A stretch of 64,000 nucleotides of DNA from Fennellomyces sp. T-0311 (GCA_025266875.1 JALLLT010000001.1:682001-746000); one strand, 5' to 3'. Positions 11,453 through 23,500 are shown, numbered from the stretch's first letter. Numbers and translations are program-made. The notes: generated by a model from the letters alone, not told the origin.

Positions 11453-12645
11453 ATGCCACCAAAGAAACAACAATCCTCCAAGGGCGATAAAAAGAAGGCC
11501 CAAAAGGCCGCCGATGACAAAACTTTTGGCATGAAGAACAAAAACAAATCAGCAAAAGTCCAGCGTTACGTCCAACAAGTGCAGAACCAAGCCAAGCACA
11601 ATGCGTCACAAACTGTAAATACTGCAGGAAAAACTACGTGTAACTGCAAGGATACTTACGGACTTGAACTAGGACGAAGCAAAAGCTAAACAAAAGGCCA
11701 AGGACGACATTGCTGCAAAGAAGGCTGCCGAACAACGGCGAAAGGATGAATTGTCCGAGCTGTTCAAGCCTGTACAGGTGCCACAAAAGGTACCCTTCGG
11801 CACGGATCCCAAGACAGTGATCTGTCAGTATTTCAAGCAAGGTCACTGTGAGCGCGGTAACAAATGTAAATTCTCTCATGATCTCAATATCGAGCGCAAG
11901 GCACAAAAGAAGGATCTGTACACGGATGCCCGAGAGGATAAGACAAATGGTAACGTTGGCAACAAATAGCACCATGGTAGCAAGTGGTTGACAGGTTATT
12001 AGATACTATGGACACCTGGGATCAGCAAAAATTGGAACAGGTGGTTAACAGCAAAGCCGGCAAGCAGCCACCCACAGATATTGTATGCAAGTACTTTTTG
12101 GAGGCCATCGAGTCGAGCAAGTATGGCTGGTTCTGGGAGTGTCCCAATGGCGGCGTGAACTGTAAATACCGTCATGCTCTGCCACCTGGTTTCGTACTCA
12201 AATCTCAGCAAAAGAAGGATGACGCGAAGCAAGAGATCTCGCTTGAAGAATTCTTAGACACAGAGGTAAGGACGCAAACAATGCTTGTATACAATGCAAA
12301 GGTAAGCGAGGGTCGAGACTGATCTTGACTTCATACTAGCGCCACAAACTGGGACCCAACTTGACGCCAGTAACGCTCGAGTCGTTCAACCAGTGGAAGA
12401 AGAACCGTGTGGAGAAGAAGGATGCCGCGGAGCAGGCAGAGCGCAAGGCGAAGGAGAACCGTATGAAAGCTGGCCGGTCTCAGGGCATGTCTGGCAGAGA
12501 TCTGTTTGACTTCAACCCTGATATGGCCTTGGATGAGGACGAGGACGAGGATGCCTTGGATTTGTCTCAATATGAGCGTAGAGATGAAGATGATGAAGAA
12601 GAAGCAATCAATAATGGTGTTTCTTCGTTACAAGTAAAGGAGTGA
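11453..12645 (+). CDS. TMA46: CCCH zinc-finger protein, Tma46/ZC3H15 (DFRP1) family
   Basis: 335 residues in four exons (11453-11614, 11673-11949, 12003-12265, 12340-12645), all GT-AG. The lysine-rich N-terminus [15 protein letters not shown] is a hallmark of the family. Two zinc fingers follow: [19 protein letters not shown] (C-x7-C-x5-C-x3-H) and a longer one running from CKYFLEAI to CKYRH. The DFRP segment ([19 protein letters not shown]) follows, and the tail is very acidic ([17 protein letters not shown]). In yeast Tma46 and in animals ZC3H15 bind and stabilise a DRG-family GTPase and associate with translating ribosomes; the same role is expected here. Length matches the yeast protein. 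The next gene begins 76 bases downstream on the same strand. Confidence 0.92.
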
Positions 12646-12721
12646 GCAGTGATTGCTTAAAAATGACTCTGCCCAAAATCGAAACCCGCTGAACTCTTGC
12701 ATTTTTTTTTTGTTTTACTCA

Positions 12722-14713
12722 ATGTCTGAACCCAACGATTACCTCTCTGACGAAGAGTATGAAGTCGAGCGCATCGTAAATCATCGTAGACACGCTGGAA
12801 AAGTAAGCTGCTCGAGCGTCTGCTGATTCATTCCAAAAACCCTTCACGCTTATGCTCGCCATTTGAAACAGCTGCAGTACTTGATCAAATGGAAGTACTA
12901 CACGGACGACGAAAATACTTGGGAATCCGAGAGTAATGTGTACGTTTCGATGAAGAAGACTACCTTGATCAGTTGCTAACGATGCAATTCATAGCTATGC
13001 AGTTGATTTGATACAAGCGTACTGGGCAGATCGAGGCGGCACCGACGCGCAGAATGCAGCCCGCAAGGGTAAGCTGCCCAAGAAGCGAAAAGCTTCTGCA
13101 AAGAAGGACAAAGAACTACAAAGCACAAAGCGTACTTCAGTCGGATCCTTCTCCACTCGTGACGAAACCACAAAGCGTGCACGGATAGAAGACGAAGCGG
13201 GTAACGTTTTATCGCACAAGTTTCGTGTGTCGTCATCTGACATGTCTTTCCCGTTTCTGCAAGAAGCAATTGCCAAAAGTCCATCGCCACCGCCACAGCA
13301 GCCCACAATCGCCCCTGTCGAATCACCATATCCGCCAACCAACGAAGAATATATCGAATCTTCAACAGAAGTTGAAACCGCTGCAGCTGTGCGTGAAACA
13401 CCACCACCGGCTACAGATGAACAGTCCCATCCACCAGAAGAAACTACCCCACATGAAACTATTGTCGAAGCAAAAACGACAAACTTGGCACATATCGCCA
13501 CAGAGGGCTTGCCGACGAGTGACGGATTGCAAGTCGAAAACGAGACACCCGAGGAGCCACCATTATTAGAAGAGTCGACTACGCGCGAAAAGCTGGCAAT
13601 GTTCGAAGGATCGCCTCTTCATGAAGATCCATCGATATTTGAAGAGCCACACACACTAGATGAGCCGCCAGTATCAGACCCGCCAGTATCAGAACCACCA
13701 GTATCAGACCCGCCAGTATCAGAACCACCAGTATCAGAACCACCAGCACCAGAACCACCAGCATCAGAAGAGCCACCAGCGTTGGATATGTCTCCAGTCC
13801 TTGAAGAATCACCAACAATCGGAGAGCCGCCCATAGCCAAAATTCCTCCAGTACATGAAGTGCGTTCAACCCCACCAGTCGGCAAGGAACCCCCACCAAC
13901 AATGGAACACAATACAATGGAGGATGTTTTACCAGAAGAACCCAACGCAGAAAGGGAACGACCTACAATAGAACTAGAGGCGGTTGACGAAGAGATGATA
14001 GAACGGTTGGGTGGGGAAAACCATATAGCGAATCAGGATGTATCAGTCAGCGCTGCAAGAGTTGAGCCTGAATTCACGACAACAACCAAAGATTATGTGC
14101 AAGCAGATACACCGATGGTGGGTGCTCCTAGTATCGCAAACAAAAGACCCAACAATGACATATTTGTCACGATCAGCGACACTGATGAGCCAACGGTCGC
14201 ACTCGATGAAGATCAGATATTGGATATACTCGGAAACGATAATATGGAATTGCAGCAGGCAACAGTGCTTGGTGAGCAAGAGGTGCAGCGTGCAATGCAT
14301 GGCTCAGTCACATCGCGTTTCAAGCCATCCGAAAGGAATTTGAAGCCGATCAGTGAGATCAATTCAGAGGAGGTGATTTATGATGATAACTTCCCTGCTG
14401 ACCCAGCCGACTGGGCCAATGTAAAAGAAGTGGTTGCAGTGACGAAGGTCCCTCACGATACACCGGACAGCGAAACATTTATAGTGGTTCGATGGTATGC
14501 ATTGAAAAGATGATGATATTCTCACCGACTAACTTTTACCCTCCTCAAGGAACAACGGTATCTTATCCATGCATACAAGTGAAAAAATACGAACCCATTG
14601 TGCACCCCAGGTAACAGAGCGAGTTGCTTCAGCGACCAAGTACTAATCATACCGTCCACTATCTGAAATAGCTGATCAACTTCTATGAAAAATCTCTCAA
14701 GTTTGTAGTTTAG
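12722..14713 (+). CDS. HP1-like chromodomain / chromo-shadow protein
   Basis: 583 residues in five exons (12722-12802, 12872-12939, 12995-14494, 14550-14610, 14672-14713). An acidic start leads into a chromodomain at about residues 13-62: YEVERIVNHRR, YLIKWKYY, then NTWE-ESNV, which includes the aromatic cage residues (Y, W, and the W of NTWE) that read methylated H3K9. The C-terminal 60 residues form a chromo shadow domain: VKEVVAVTKV, FIVVRWNNGILSMHTSEKI and CAPQLINFYEKSLKF. This pair defines HP1/Swi6. The protein is unusual in its hinge of about 450 residues (HP1 hinges are usually 50-150), rich in Pro/Glu, with pentapeptide repeats PPVSD/PPVSE at about 13668-13760. It has a basic patch KLPKKRKASAKKDK after the chromodomain, likely for nucleic-acid binding and nuclear import. 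Confidence 0.9.
13660..13790 (+). repeat. In-frame 15-base tandem repeats in HP1-like hinge
   Basis: Imperfect tandem units encoding PPVSD, PPVSE, PPAPE and PPASE within the third exon of the HP1-like gene. All unit changes keep the reading frame, so length variation would alter hinge length only. Confidence 0.8.
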
Positions 14714-14853
14714 CTTTGCAAATTCAATAAGCGTATTATTTTCTGCATCATCATAGTTAACATAATATCCTGGGTCGCTGGTAGTTTCTTCTTATTGATA
14801 CGTACATGATGGAGTGCGAGCGTATAACATATAGGTAAAAGAGGAGGCTTTAG

Positions 14854-15798
14854 CTATTTAAGCTGATATTCGGGGGTGTTGCAGATTTCACATGACAGGT
14901 TCCAAAACTTGTTTGCCTCCACCATACTGTAAGATCGTTGAGAGCTCTTTGATACTTGACCAAATTCAAAGTATCTACCGGTAGCTCCAGCCAGCTCCTC
15001 ACTTGCCGCGTAATGAAAGTATTCTGAGATACTTTTCTCCTCGGATGTAGTAACGACAAACCATGGCATAACGTATCGGAGGGACCAGCGAGCGATCCTA
15101 GTGGACTCACGATTCAAATCGGTGATGGGTACAAAGCCAGGGCAAAAGGTGTTTATATCCAAGGAAGGAAATTGTCTTGCCATAACGTAGGTAAGCCATA
15201 CCATAGCCAATTTGCTGATTCTGTAGTATGGGATACCACCGTAGTTTGGAGTCCCGTCCAAGGCATCGAAAAGGTCCTCGCGTTCAACGATTTCTTTCTC
15301 TACCATACCGAAAAATTTGAAATCACCGTCCGTGTTGTGCATCCTCGAAGTGACGAACAGGATGCGGCTACGAGGCTTCATGAAGGGTGCCAACTGCATC
15401 GACAGGTACCACGGCCCTATTGCGTTAGCAAAGATTGTTTTTTCCACTCTTTTTGTATCCTTCGCATATTCTCGCTCGTTGGTTGTACGACCAGCGTTGT
15501 TGAGCAAAATGTCAAGAGGTAGTCCAAGGGCCTTGAACGAATCAATTGCGTTTCGGATTGATTCTAAACTTTCCAGGTCCAATACGATTGTATGGAGACG
15601 CGTTCGCGCTTGCTTTCCGGGATCAATCCATTCTACGGCTTCTTCAAGTCGCCCAATAGTCCGGCCAGTAATCACCACAGTGTATCCTTCGTCGAGAAAA
15701 CGTTTGGCTGCAGTTCGGCCAAGCCCACCAGAACCACCGGTAAGAAGAACAACTTTATTGTTAGCTGTTGATACCATAAAGTATAGTACGTTATGCAA
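14854..15798 (-). CDS. Short-chain dehydrogenase/reductase, retinol-dehydrogenase-like
   Basis: Intronless gene for 314 residues; an internal Met at residue 8 (MVSTANN) is an equally good start. The Rossmann glycine motif TGGSGGLG is at residues 20-27, the NNAG motif at 100-103, the catalytic Ser at about 151 in FVTSR, and the Y-x3-K pair at Y192 and K196 (YYRISK). The order and the 300-plus length fit the WW-oxidoreductase/retinol-dehydrogenase-like SDRs, which use NADP(H) to reduce or oxidise small carbonyl compounds. The region just after strand 2 (GRTIGR) favours NADP. The substrate cannot be told. The gene converges on the HP1-like gene with 140 bases between the stops. Confidence 0.88.
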   Translation of the reverse strand: MHNVLYFMVSTANNKVVLLTGGSGGLGRTAAKRFLDEGYTVVITGRTIGRLEEAVEWIDPGKQARTRLHTIVLDLESLESIRNAIDSFKALGLPLDILLNNAGRTTNEREYAKDTKRVEKTIFANAIGPWYLSMQLAPFMKPRSRILFVTSRMHNTDGDFKFFGMVEKEIVEREDLFDALDGTPNYGGIPYYRISKLAMVWLTYVMARQFPSLDINTFCPGFVPITDLNRESTRIARWSLRYVMPWFVVTTSEEKSISEYFHYAASEELAGATGRYFEFGQVSKSSQRSYSMVEANKFWNLSCEICNTPEYQLK

Positions 15799-16214
15799 TT
15801 GTCCACAAGAGGATTATATATTTGTATTTCCTTTGTTGCTGTATGGTTGCTGGCGTAAGCGTTATGTATAACAAGCAAGTGATTTGCTGGCACTTCCCTC
15901 TTCTGGAATCTGGGATTCCTGAAAAAGAAAGATGATGGCGTGCGTTCCGTACCATATTGGTCGAAACGTTCTTGTAGTTTAATTCGTACGGTAAAATGAA
16001 TAGTGAATCAAGTCAAATAAATATTGAAATGGGCTGAATGGGTAATTGAGGGTGAGTTAACCAAATTCAGATGTAAGCCTCTGACCTGGGCATCTGACAA
16101 GGTATTATCAAGTTAATCGAGGTCAAGTTAACTGCTTTATCTTCATTTGATATTCGGGGATATTTATAGGCTTCTTTCATCTGGATTCTGGAAATCCGAC
16201 TGCGATCATAGCAA

Positions 16215-16470
16215 GTCGTGTCGAAGGCACGTTGCAAGTATGAAAGGGTGCCTCGCAATAATCCGAGTGTAAGATGAAGAGTGCAAAGCGCGCAAGTACA
16301 ATAGAGTAGAAGGTGTTGGCCACGCGGATCCGAGCAGAAAGGAAGATTGAGATATGCAAAACGCACAAGTATAATAAAGTAAAAAGTTTGGACCGTGAGA
16401 TTCGTGTAAAGGAGTAGAAGGAGATGTGAAAAACGCATCAAACAATAGAGTAGATAACAGTGAGCACGTG
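16215..16470. repeat. Degenerate minisatellite, unit about 72 bases
   Basis: Three clearly related units start at 16282, 16355 and 16427, each opening with a variant of TGCAAAGCGC-CAAGTA-AATAGAGTAGAA and closing with ATCCGAG/ATTCGTG...GGAGAT. Spacings are 73 and 72 bases. A weaker fourth unit precedes them, and the last unit is truncated. Confidence 0.65.
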
Positions 16471-17049
16471 CTTGCTGGATATGGAATACGGTGACAGAAT
16501 CAGAAGCACCAAACAGCAAAGAAGCTTTGTTACAACGTATGCAGTTAAGGTATCATTTGCAACGGAGAATACACAGTGTGATAACTTCACCAAATACGCT
16601 TCACGAGCAATATTGATCATTCTATTCTATATAAAAACTATGGTTCTTGCTATCAAGCTGAACGAACATGTTCTTCCGCAAATTGTGAGGACTGCTTCGA
16701 GATTCGTTATACTGGGATTACTGTAAATGAGCCACACTATTGCCTTTACGTCGACGAATTTATATATTTTCTTGCAATCAGTGAATAGCAAGTATTATAG
16801 CCAACGTTAACGTCTATTCTCGATGTACAGTCAACAGCACTGAACACAAAAGCTAGTATAATGTATTCATCATAATTTTTCTGTAAGAGAGTAATACAAC
16901 TAGGGATAAAAGTACAAGATTATCGCTAGGCTTTGAGTAATGAGTAACATGGTGAATCTTATTGGTTTTCTATATAAAGACAATAAGCGTTAGTTATTGT
17001 GTGTATAAGCGTAACTTAAAAAGGCTGTAAAGCCATGGAGACAATTTTA

Positions 17050-17225
17050 GAGCTTTGAAAGCATTTGAATGCGATTTATCGCATACAATGTATATTATAA
17101 TGCACGAGCCTTAGTCCATTACACACATCCGGGGTTGAGCCTCTCCGCTACGCTTCGTGTTTACACCTTCGTGCTCCATTTCCAGCGGCTCGTATAATGC
17201 ATTTTTGCGCTTTCAAATGTGAGAT
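17050..17225. repeat. Imperfect inverted repeat, possible MITE-like element
   Basis: The left arm ends at 17110 with TATAATGCACGAGCC and the right arm begins at 17187 with GGCTCGTATAATGCAT, its near reverse complement. Similarity continues outward (CATTTGAAtGCG against CATTTGAAaGCG) with a gap of about 20 bases. The loop is about 75 bases, GC-richer than its surroundings. No coding capacity. Confidence 0.4.
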
Positions 17226-17489
17226 GGAATTAAACTGGCTTGGCATTGCCCACTTGAGTAAGCTTAGTGCCACCGACATCGCGTACTCTCAAAAAGTGAC
17301 ATGACTTGTACTCTTTGCAAATTTATCGGAGGATACCATCATATGTCCCCTTTGTTGTAGTATACTTTCGGAATAAATTCGAGAACTCACGATTCTTGGT
17401 AGTAGTTTTAAGATAATCCCGTCTTTTTTTACGCAGATGTACACACCATTATTTGTCGAAATGACTTTTCTGGATTATTCCCCACAATA

Positions 17490-18260
17490 GGATAAGTTCA
17501 AAAAGTATTGGTTTTATTGGAAGACTATGAGACCTGCCCCTATAGGGATGTGGTCGCTTCCTTGCGGTACAAATGTATAGATATAAAATAAAGGAGCTGA
17601 TGCCCTGTCTGAAAAAACCCTAATTGGGAAAAAGACAGGCGTGTGTAGTAGAAGGTTATTAAAAGTAGTGCGAAGAAAAGAACTGGATAGGCATGATGTC
17701 AAATAAAATTGCTGGGGATATAAAAGTGTGACCCCTCTATGGGTGATTTCTTGTGGTTGTGGGTGCGCTGCCTTGTAGGGCCTCTTCTGGCGCGGGTTCG
17801 TCCTCATCGTACTCTTCATCGGGGTGACTCAGTTTGTCGATTTTACGAAGGACATGCAGGAGTGCTGGCCATGCCTTCTTCCATTTACCACGGGTCAGAC
17901 CAGTATCTGAACGTGGTAAGCTATTCATTATGTGGTCAAGGGCCTGTGTCTCGTTACGCTGGTTCGATATTGGGCCAAATACTTCGAGTAGTTCTTGATA
18001 TAATGGCCGAAGTAATGGACAGTTAGTGTAGTGCTCCCTATTGGCTGCTACAGCCACAATAGGATAAGGTATGACAGCCGCTCGTTGCTTTATAACCGAG
18101 AACCTTTTGCCAGCCAAAAGTGCAGATGACCCATGTGGGCCTATATTCCCCTCCAATGGAGCTGCACTTGGCAATGTTGGTATCTGATGCTCGTGGCGGC
18201 GCCATATACTTGATAAGCATTTTCGACGCAGGAGTGCACTTCACTATTGTTTATAATTTA
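17490..18260 (-). mobile_element. LINE-like retroelement relic, copy 1 (3' end)
   Basis: The minus strand keeps a decayed C-terminal stretch of a protein and its 3' untranslated end. Readable parts include CHTLSYCGCSSQ, EHYTNCPLLRPLYQELLEVF, ALDHIMNSLPRSDTGL, KKAWPALLHVLRKIDKL and SHPDEEYDEDEPAPEEALQG. A Cys/His pattern before the helix (C-x4-C, then H-x3-C-P) fits the zinc knuckle after the reverse transcriptase of fungal LINE-type elements; that class is inferred. A second copy of the same sequence lies at 35175-36000, sharing the protein, the 3' region, and a stem made by CTGTCT and AGACAG about 100 bases before the end. The end reads CAATAAAA on the minus strand. Confidence 0.55.
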
Positions 18261-19474
18261 CCAATAATCCTCTTATCAGTCTTCCTGTACCCATTGATTA
18301 GAATGTAATTTCTCAGACGCTATCACACCCGAGGAGTATGCCTCTTTGATAGCTGGGATAAAAGGTGGAAGTATCAAAGACATGAAAGCGAAGAGAAAAA
18401 TAGGTCCGGAGGTTTTGTACGTACCGTAGCATAGAATATAACACTTCGATCGGTGTCTTGAACTTCATTTTATGCGTTTTTTTGTGTTCAGGCTTGAACA
18501 CCCAATCATATTCCCGCCTTGGACAGCTGTTGTCATGAGGTAACCTTCTCCTTTGAATCTGGCCATATCTGTACTAGCAATATGACAGATGCTATGTAGT
18601 CACTGGGTTTTGTATCCATTTTTACAGCTTTCTACAACAAAAAGATCATAGTAACATGTCCGGAACATTTACATAATGCTCTTTGTTCACTATATAACTG
18701 AGTGGCACAAGCAACATATTCTTACGATATGCGTCATCTACTACGTAAATCAGATTATTAAAGATAACCCTGTCAAGGCATGTTGGAATTGTAGATACTA
18801 CATAACATGGCTGTTAAATCAAGGTAACAGCACTCGATGCTGATGTCATATTTATAAGCTGGTTCCTTACTAAAAAGGGTGGCCACATATTAAAACATTG
18901 ATTAACATATCTTAAACGTTAATTTTTGGGAAGCGATTTCAATTATATTGGCATAGACTATGATATGATGAAGAAGGCGACGATAGTTGAAAATGAGCCG
19001 TGACCCACCGCACTGCCTGACAGCTACTGCTCAACAAAGACTGATGGATGTATAATATTTACCACAATTGGGGCTTGCTGCTAGCTTATAGGAAAGGTAA
19101 TGAGTGATTATGTAAGTGCAAAAAAAAAGATAAAGAAATCCTTGTTGACCATGTCTTTTCCAATGCAAAGTATTGATCCCGCCATACATGCTCAAAGTGC
19201 GCTGGAGTAATTTTATCGTTTTCGTTCACAATAAGACAGTTTCGTCTACCATTTCTTCATGTACGACTGATATTTGGCCATCTCACACATAAAACTGAGT
19301 GCCATTACCAGATTCCCTCGGTATAAGATTCGATGCGCGCTGAACGTGATAGGGTGTGCACTCCGCATTGCAACTTTGTCAGCTTATTCAATCAATCCCG
19401 ATAAAGCGAATTGCCTAATTTAAAAAATTCGCTGTTATTCATCCTTTTCTTCTTTCATCTATTACACTATAGTT
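18261..19474. other. Intergenic, nothing recognised
   Basis: AT-rich spacer without coding signal. The last 60 bases are pyrimidine-rich and form the leader of the SDR gene that starts at 19475. Confidence 0.5.
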
Positions 19475-20438
19475 ATGGACGCTAAGAGTTTATTTGATGT
19501 TTCGGGCAAGGTATTTCAGAAAGATCAACGCGCTGAGTAGACTTGGCTAAACTTAACCTGTCAAGGTGGTGCTGGTCACTGGTGGTTCCCGCGGTATTGG
19601 TGAGATGATTGCGACAGGCTTTGTTGCCAGTGGTGCCAAAGTTTACATCACCAGTCGATCGGCCGATGCTTGCGATCAGGCATGTACATTCCAATTGTAC
19701 CCAAGAAACAAAGCTAATACAAGGAGAACAGGTTGCTAAGGAGTTGACTGCAAAGGGTCCCGGCCAGTGCTTCGCCATTCCCGCTGATCTGCAAAAGCTC
19801 GACGAAATCAAGCGATTAGTGGCCGAACTTAGCAAGCGTGAATCGCACCTCGATGTGCTTGTCAACAATGCTGGTGCCAACTGGAACGGCAGTATTCATG
19901 ACTACCCTGACTCTGCCTTTGAAAAGGTGATCAACTTGAACTTGAAGCGTATCTTCTCCTTGACCCAGGCCTGTTTGCCATTGTTGACCGCTAAGGCCTC
20001 GCCTGAGAATCCTGTATCCGTCATCAACATTGGTTCCATTGATGGTCTCCGCGTTCCCCCACAAGACACGTACGTTTTATTTTATTTTATTTTATTTTTG
20101 CGGAACGAAATTGGTATTCATGCCGCTCTTAATATAGATACGCATACTCGGCCTCCAAGGCTGGTTTGGCCCACTTGTCGCGTCATATGGCTGCTAAGCT
20201 TGGTGGTGATGGCGTTTTGGTCAACACAATCGCTCCTGGTGCGTTCCAGTCCAAGATGATGAAGGCTACCTTGGATGCCTTTGGTGATATCATCGTCTCC
20301 AAGATCCCTGTTGGCCGTATTGGATCTCCTCAAGATATTGCCGGAACCTGCATCTACCTTTCATCGCGTGCCGGTCAGTACACAAACGGCGCTACTATCA
20401 CTGTGGATGGTGGTGCGTTTGTCAACTCTGCTTTGTAG
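19475..20438 (+). CDS. Short-chain dehydrogenase/reductase (3-oxoacyl-ACP reductase-like)
   Basis: 262 residues in four exons (19475-19510, 19566-19679, 19732-20069, 20138-20438). The glycine motif TGGSRGIG starts at T17, NNAG is at 95-98, the catalytic Ser lies in NIGSIDG, and YSASK gives Y166 and K170. The C-terminus GQYTNGATITVDGGAFVNS is the classical SDR end (TG-x-I-x-VDGG). The best relatives are the RhlG-type beta-ketoacyl-ACP reductase-like SDRs with NADP(H); true substrate unknown. The second intron starts with GC rather than GT (CAG|GCATGT, 19680-19731); the GT alternative four bases later breaks the frame, while the GC donor gives a continuous SDR sequence (ADACDQ|VAKELTAKGPGQC). 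Fully intact gene. Confidence 0.92.
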
Positions 20439-20570
20439 ATTTTACATGTAAAAACGTCATATTCATTGCCCATAAAAGAACAATAAGTGTACTTTATTAT
20501 AATTCTGTAGCTGTTTTCATAAATGTGTTACAATGAACGTAAGCCCGGTGTGTTTACTGGTATCTTTGAG

Positions 20571-23500
20571 CTATTGAGCCATGACAGAAACGCTTTGACG
20601 TTGACCAGGCTGTGGAGTGGGTTGAGCATTGGTCCGCGAGAAATGCGATGGGCTCCGGCTGCTGATCTGGCGACTGAGTCTGCGAGTTTGCTCCTTGGAC
20701 AAACGAGGCCGTTCGAGATTTGCAAGCGAGCGCATGCGACCGGTATAATATCGTGCTGAGGTAGCTGTCGACACAGTGGATGAACGACGTGAAGGAGGAC
20801 GTCCCAGTTCTGTGGGGCCAGCCTTGCGACGGTCAAAGATACGCTGCATGCCGAACTTGATCCAGTCGAGCGGAGCAAACCAGACGAAATTCCACACCCA
20901 TGCCACACCAGCCCATTGCCATCCACAGCCTTGGATATTGGTGAATCCCCAGTCGGCGTATACGGCGATAAATGTGGCGACCAGCTGTGCGATCACAAAC
21001 GCAGACATAAGCAATACTGACGGTCGCTCGCTAAAGAACCAACTATGCGAGCGCGTGATGAAGATCAATGCCTGAGAAATGGTCGAGACTTGCAAGTATA
21101 TGACCGAGTGAAGCGTTGGGTGGTTGGGATCAGTGAAATTCTCCAGTCCAAACTTTCGGGTAAAGAATGTGGTCTCGTGGATGACGGCGAAAAAGGCAAT
21201 AGTCGATGCGGCAAGGTAGAGACCATAAACAATTGCATACGAGAAAATTTCGAACAAGTCCCATTGATCTGGATGAGGTGATGGCTTGACCCGGTCTTTG
21301 GATATGGTCATAATCGTACCATCATTGAGGATAGCGAGAATAAGAACCATGAACGGTGGGAAGTCGAATCTGAAGGCAAAAACCATGATAGCAAAGCCGA
21401 CTACAATACGGATAGTAACGGAGCAGGTATACATTGAGTAATTTCGTGCACGCTGGAAAATCTGACGCGAGTGGATCAAAGCCTCGATGATGACTGACAA
21501 GCCAGGCTCTGTGAGTACAATATCGGCAGCTGATCGAGCAGCGTCGGAAGCGTCAGCAACAGCAACACCAACGTTTGCCTTGGACAGAGCAGGCGCATCG
21601 TTGACACCATCACCGGTCATCGCCACCATATGACCCATATTCTGCAATCGTTCCACAATTTCGTACTTGTGTTCGGGATACACACCAGCAAAGCCGTCAG
21701 CACCCATCACCAGTTCGTCTACGGTTGTGTATCCACTGCCTGGAGGTGGGCCATCCTTCAGAGTTTGGGACAGATACATATTGTCGCCCATGCCCAATCG
21801 ACGACCAGTTTCTTTGGCAATAGCAAGCTGGTCACCGGTAATCATCTTGACTTGTACACCGAGTTCGAGAGCACGATCAATGGTTTCCTTGGTGTCAGAT
21901 CGGGGTGGATCATAAATAGGTAGTAGACCGATCAGGCGATATCCAAGACCTTCGCCATCGACTTGACCTGATGGAACCTCGTCAACAGCAACGGCCAGTG
22001 CACGCAGACCACGGCGAGCAAACTCATCTACGTCATCGTTCAGCTGTTTCACTTGCTCGTCTGTCTTGTCACGCTTGCACAGATCCAGAATAAAGTGCGA
22101 CATTCCCTTTGTCGCGCGGAAAACTTTGCCGTCGCTTAAACGCTTATACGTAATTTCCGTTCGCTTAATCACGGGGTTGAATGGCTGGAAGTCGAGTTCT
22201 TCAATACCGTCTCTTGCTTTTTTAGGATCCTTGAGTGCATTCACGATACAGAGGTCGATTGCATCCTGGTTTTCGAGACGCGAAGCATAAGCCGAGATAC
22301 GCAAGACGTCATCGACATTGAAATCGGATGTGTATGTACGAACAGTGGGCAAATCGACGATAAGCTTGTTGAGGGTCAGTGTACCAGTCTTGTCGGAACA
22401 AAGAATGGTGACAGCCGCCATTTCCTCAATGGCCGTAATGCGTGTAACAATAGCTTTATGCTCCGCAAGTTGCTTGGCGCCAATGGCCAGAGTGACTGAC
22501 AATACCGTTGGCATGGCAATGGGGATACCGCCAATGAGCAAGACAAGCAAGTTGTCAATACCTCGTCGATATCGATAACGAAAAGCGGCGTACATGACCA
22601 GGATCTCGACCACGACAAAAATGCCGATACTGCACAGGCAAAAGTTACCAATCTTGGCAAGGATAGATTGCAAGTGACCAATGCCCTCGCCAGCTTCTCC
22701 CACCAATTTGGCGGCACGACCAAAGAATGTATTCGATCCTGTTCCGATGACAATGGCTTGGGCTTCACCTTGCTTCATGGTTGACCCAGAATATATTTCG
22801 TCGCCAGCATCCTTTGTCACTGGTAAGGATTCACCCGTGAGAGCCGCTTGATCGATGGAAACTTCACCGTGGGCGCGTACCAGCCGACCATCTGCGGGGA
22901 TAACATCACCAAGTTTAATGCTGATAATATCGCCGGGTACGAGTTCAGCGGCTTCGATGGATTTCCACTCCCCGTCGCGCTTGACTTTGGCTTCGGGGGC
23001 CAAGGAGTCCATCAATGCTTTCACGGCATTACCGGCTTGACGTTCTTCGAGAAAACCGATGATTGAGTTGGCAAGGAGAAGGATGATGATGCCAACAAAG
23101 TCGGGCCAATCTGGTGGGCGACCTTCACCATTAGATAGCGCAATGGCAACAATGGCAGCGGCTTCCATGACCCATGAGAGCGGATTCCACATGAAGCCCA
23201 AAAACTGAAGAATCGGGTTTTGCTCCTTGTGTTCAATGCGGTTGTGTCCAAACCGTTCGGTACGTGCTTGCGCCTCGGTCGATGTCAATCCATCAGTACT
23301 GGTTCTGTGTACGGATGTGCGTTAGTAATACAATTGACTTGGTGATAATGAAAAAAAAGAGACATACTCCAAGAGACAGAAGAGCTGGGTTGCTTCCATG
23401 GTCGATAAATCGTACTTTTCATGATTGTAAAGATCTTCTACAGGAATGTCCTTTAAGCGTGGAAAGCTGCCATTATTGGGAGCAGGTGTGCTTTTTTCAT

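Larger units (their letters stand above)
15799..17480. other. Gene-poor region with repeats
   Basis: No gene is supported. The stretch contains the degenerate 72-base minisatellite at about 16215-16470 and an imperfect inverted repeat at about 17050-17225, listed separately. Short minus-strand frames over the minisatellite are products of the repeat, with the same peptide recurring. Confidence 0.6.

Noticed and set aside
16067..16519. Minus-strand frames rich in Leu/Phe/Cys that look like membrane proteins
   Set aside because: They are translations of the 72-base repeat; the same peptide recurs in several frames.
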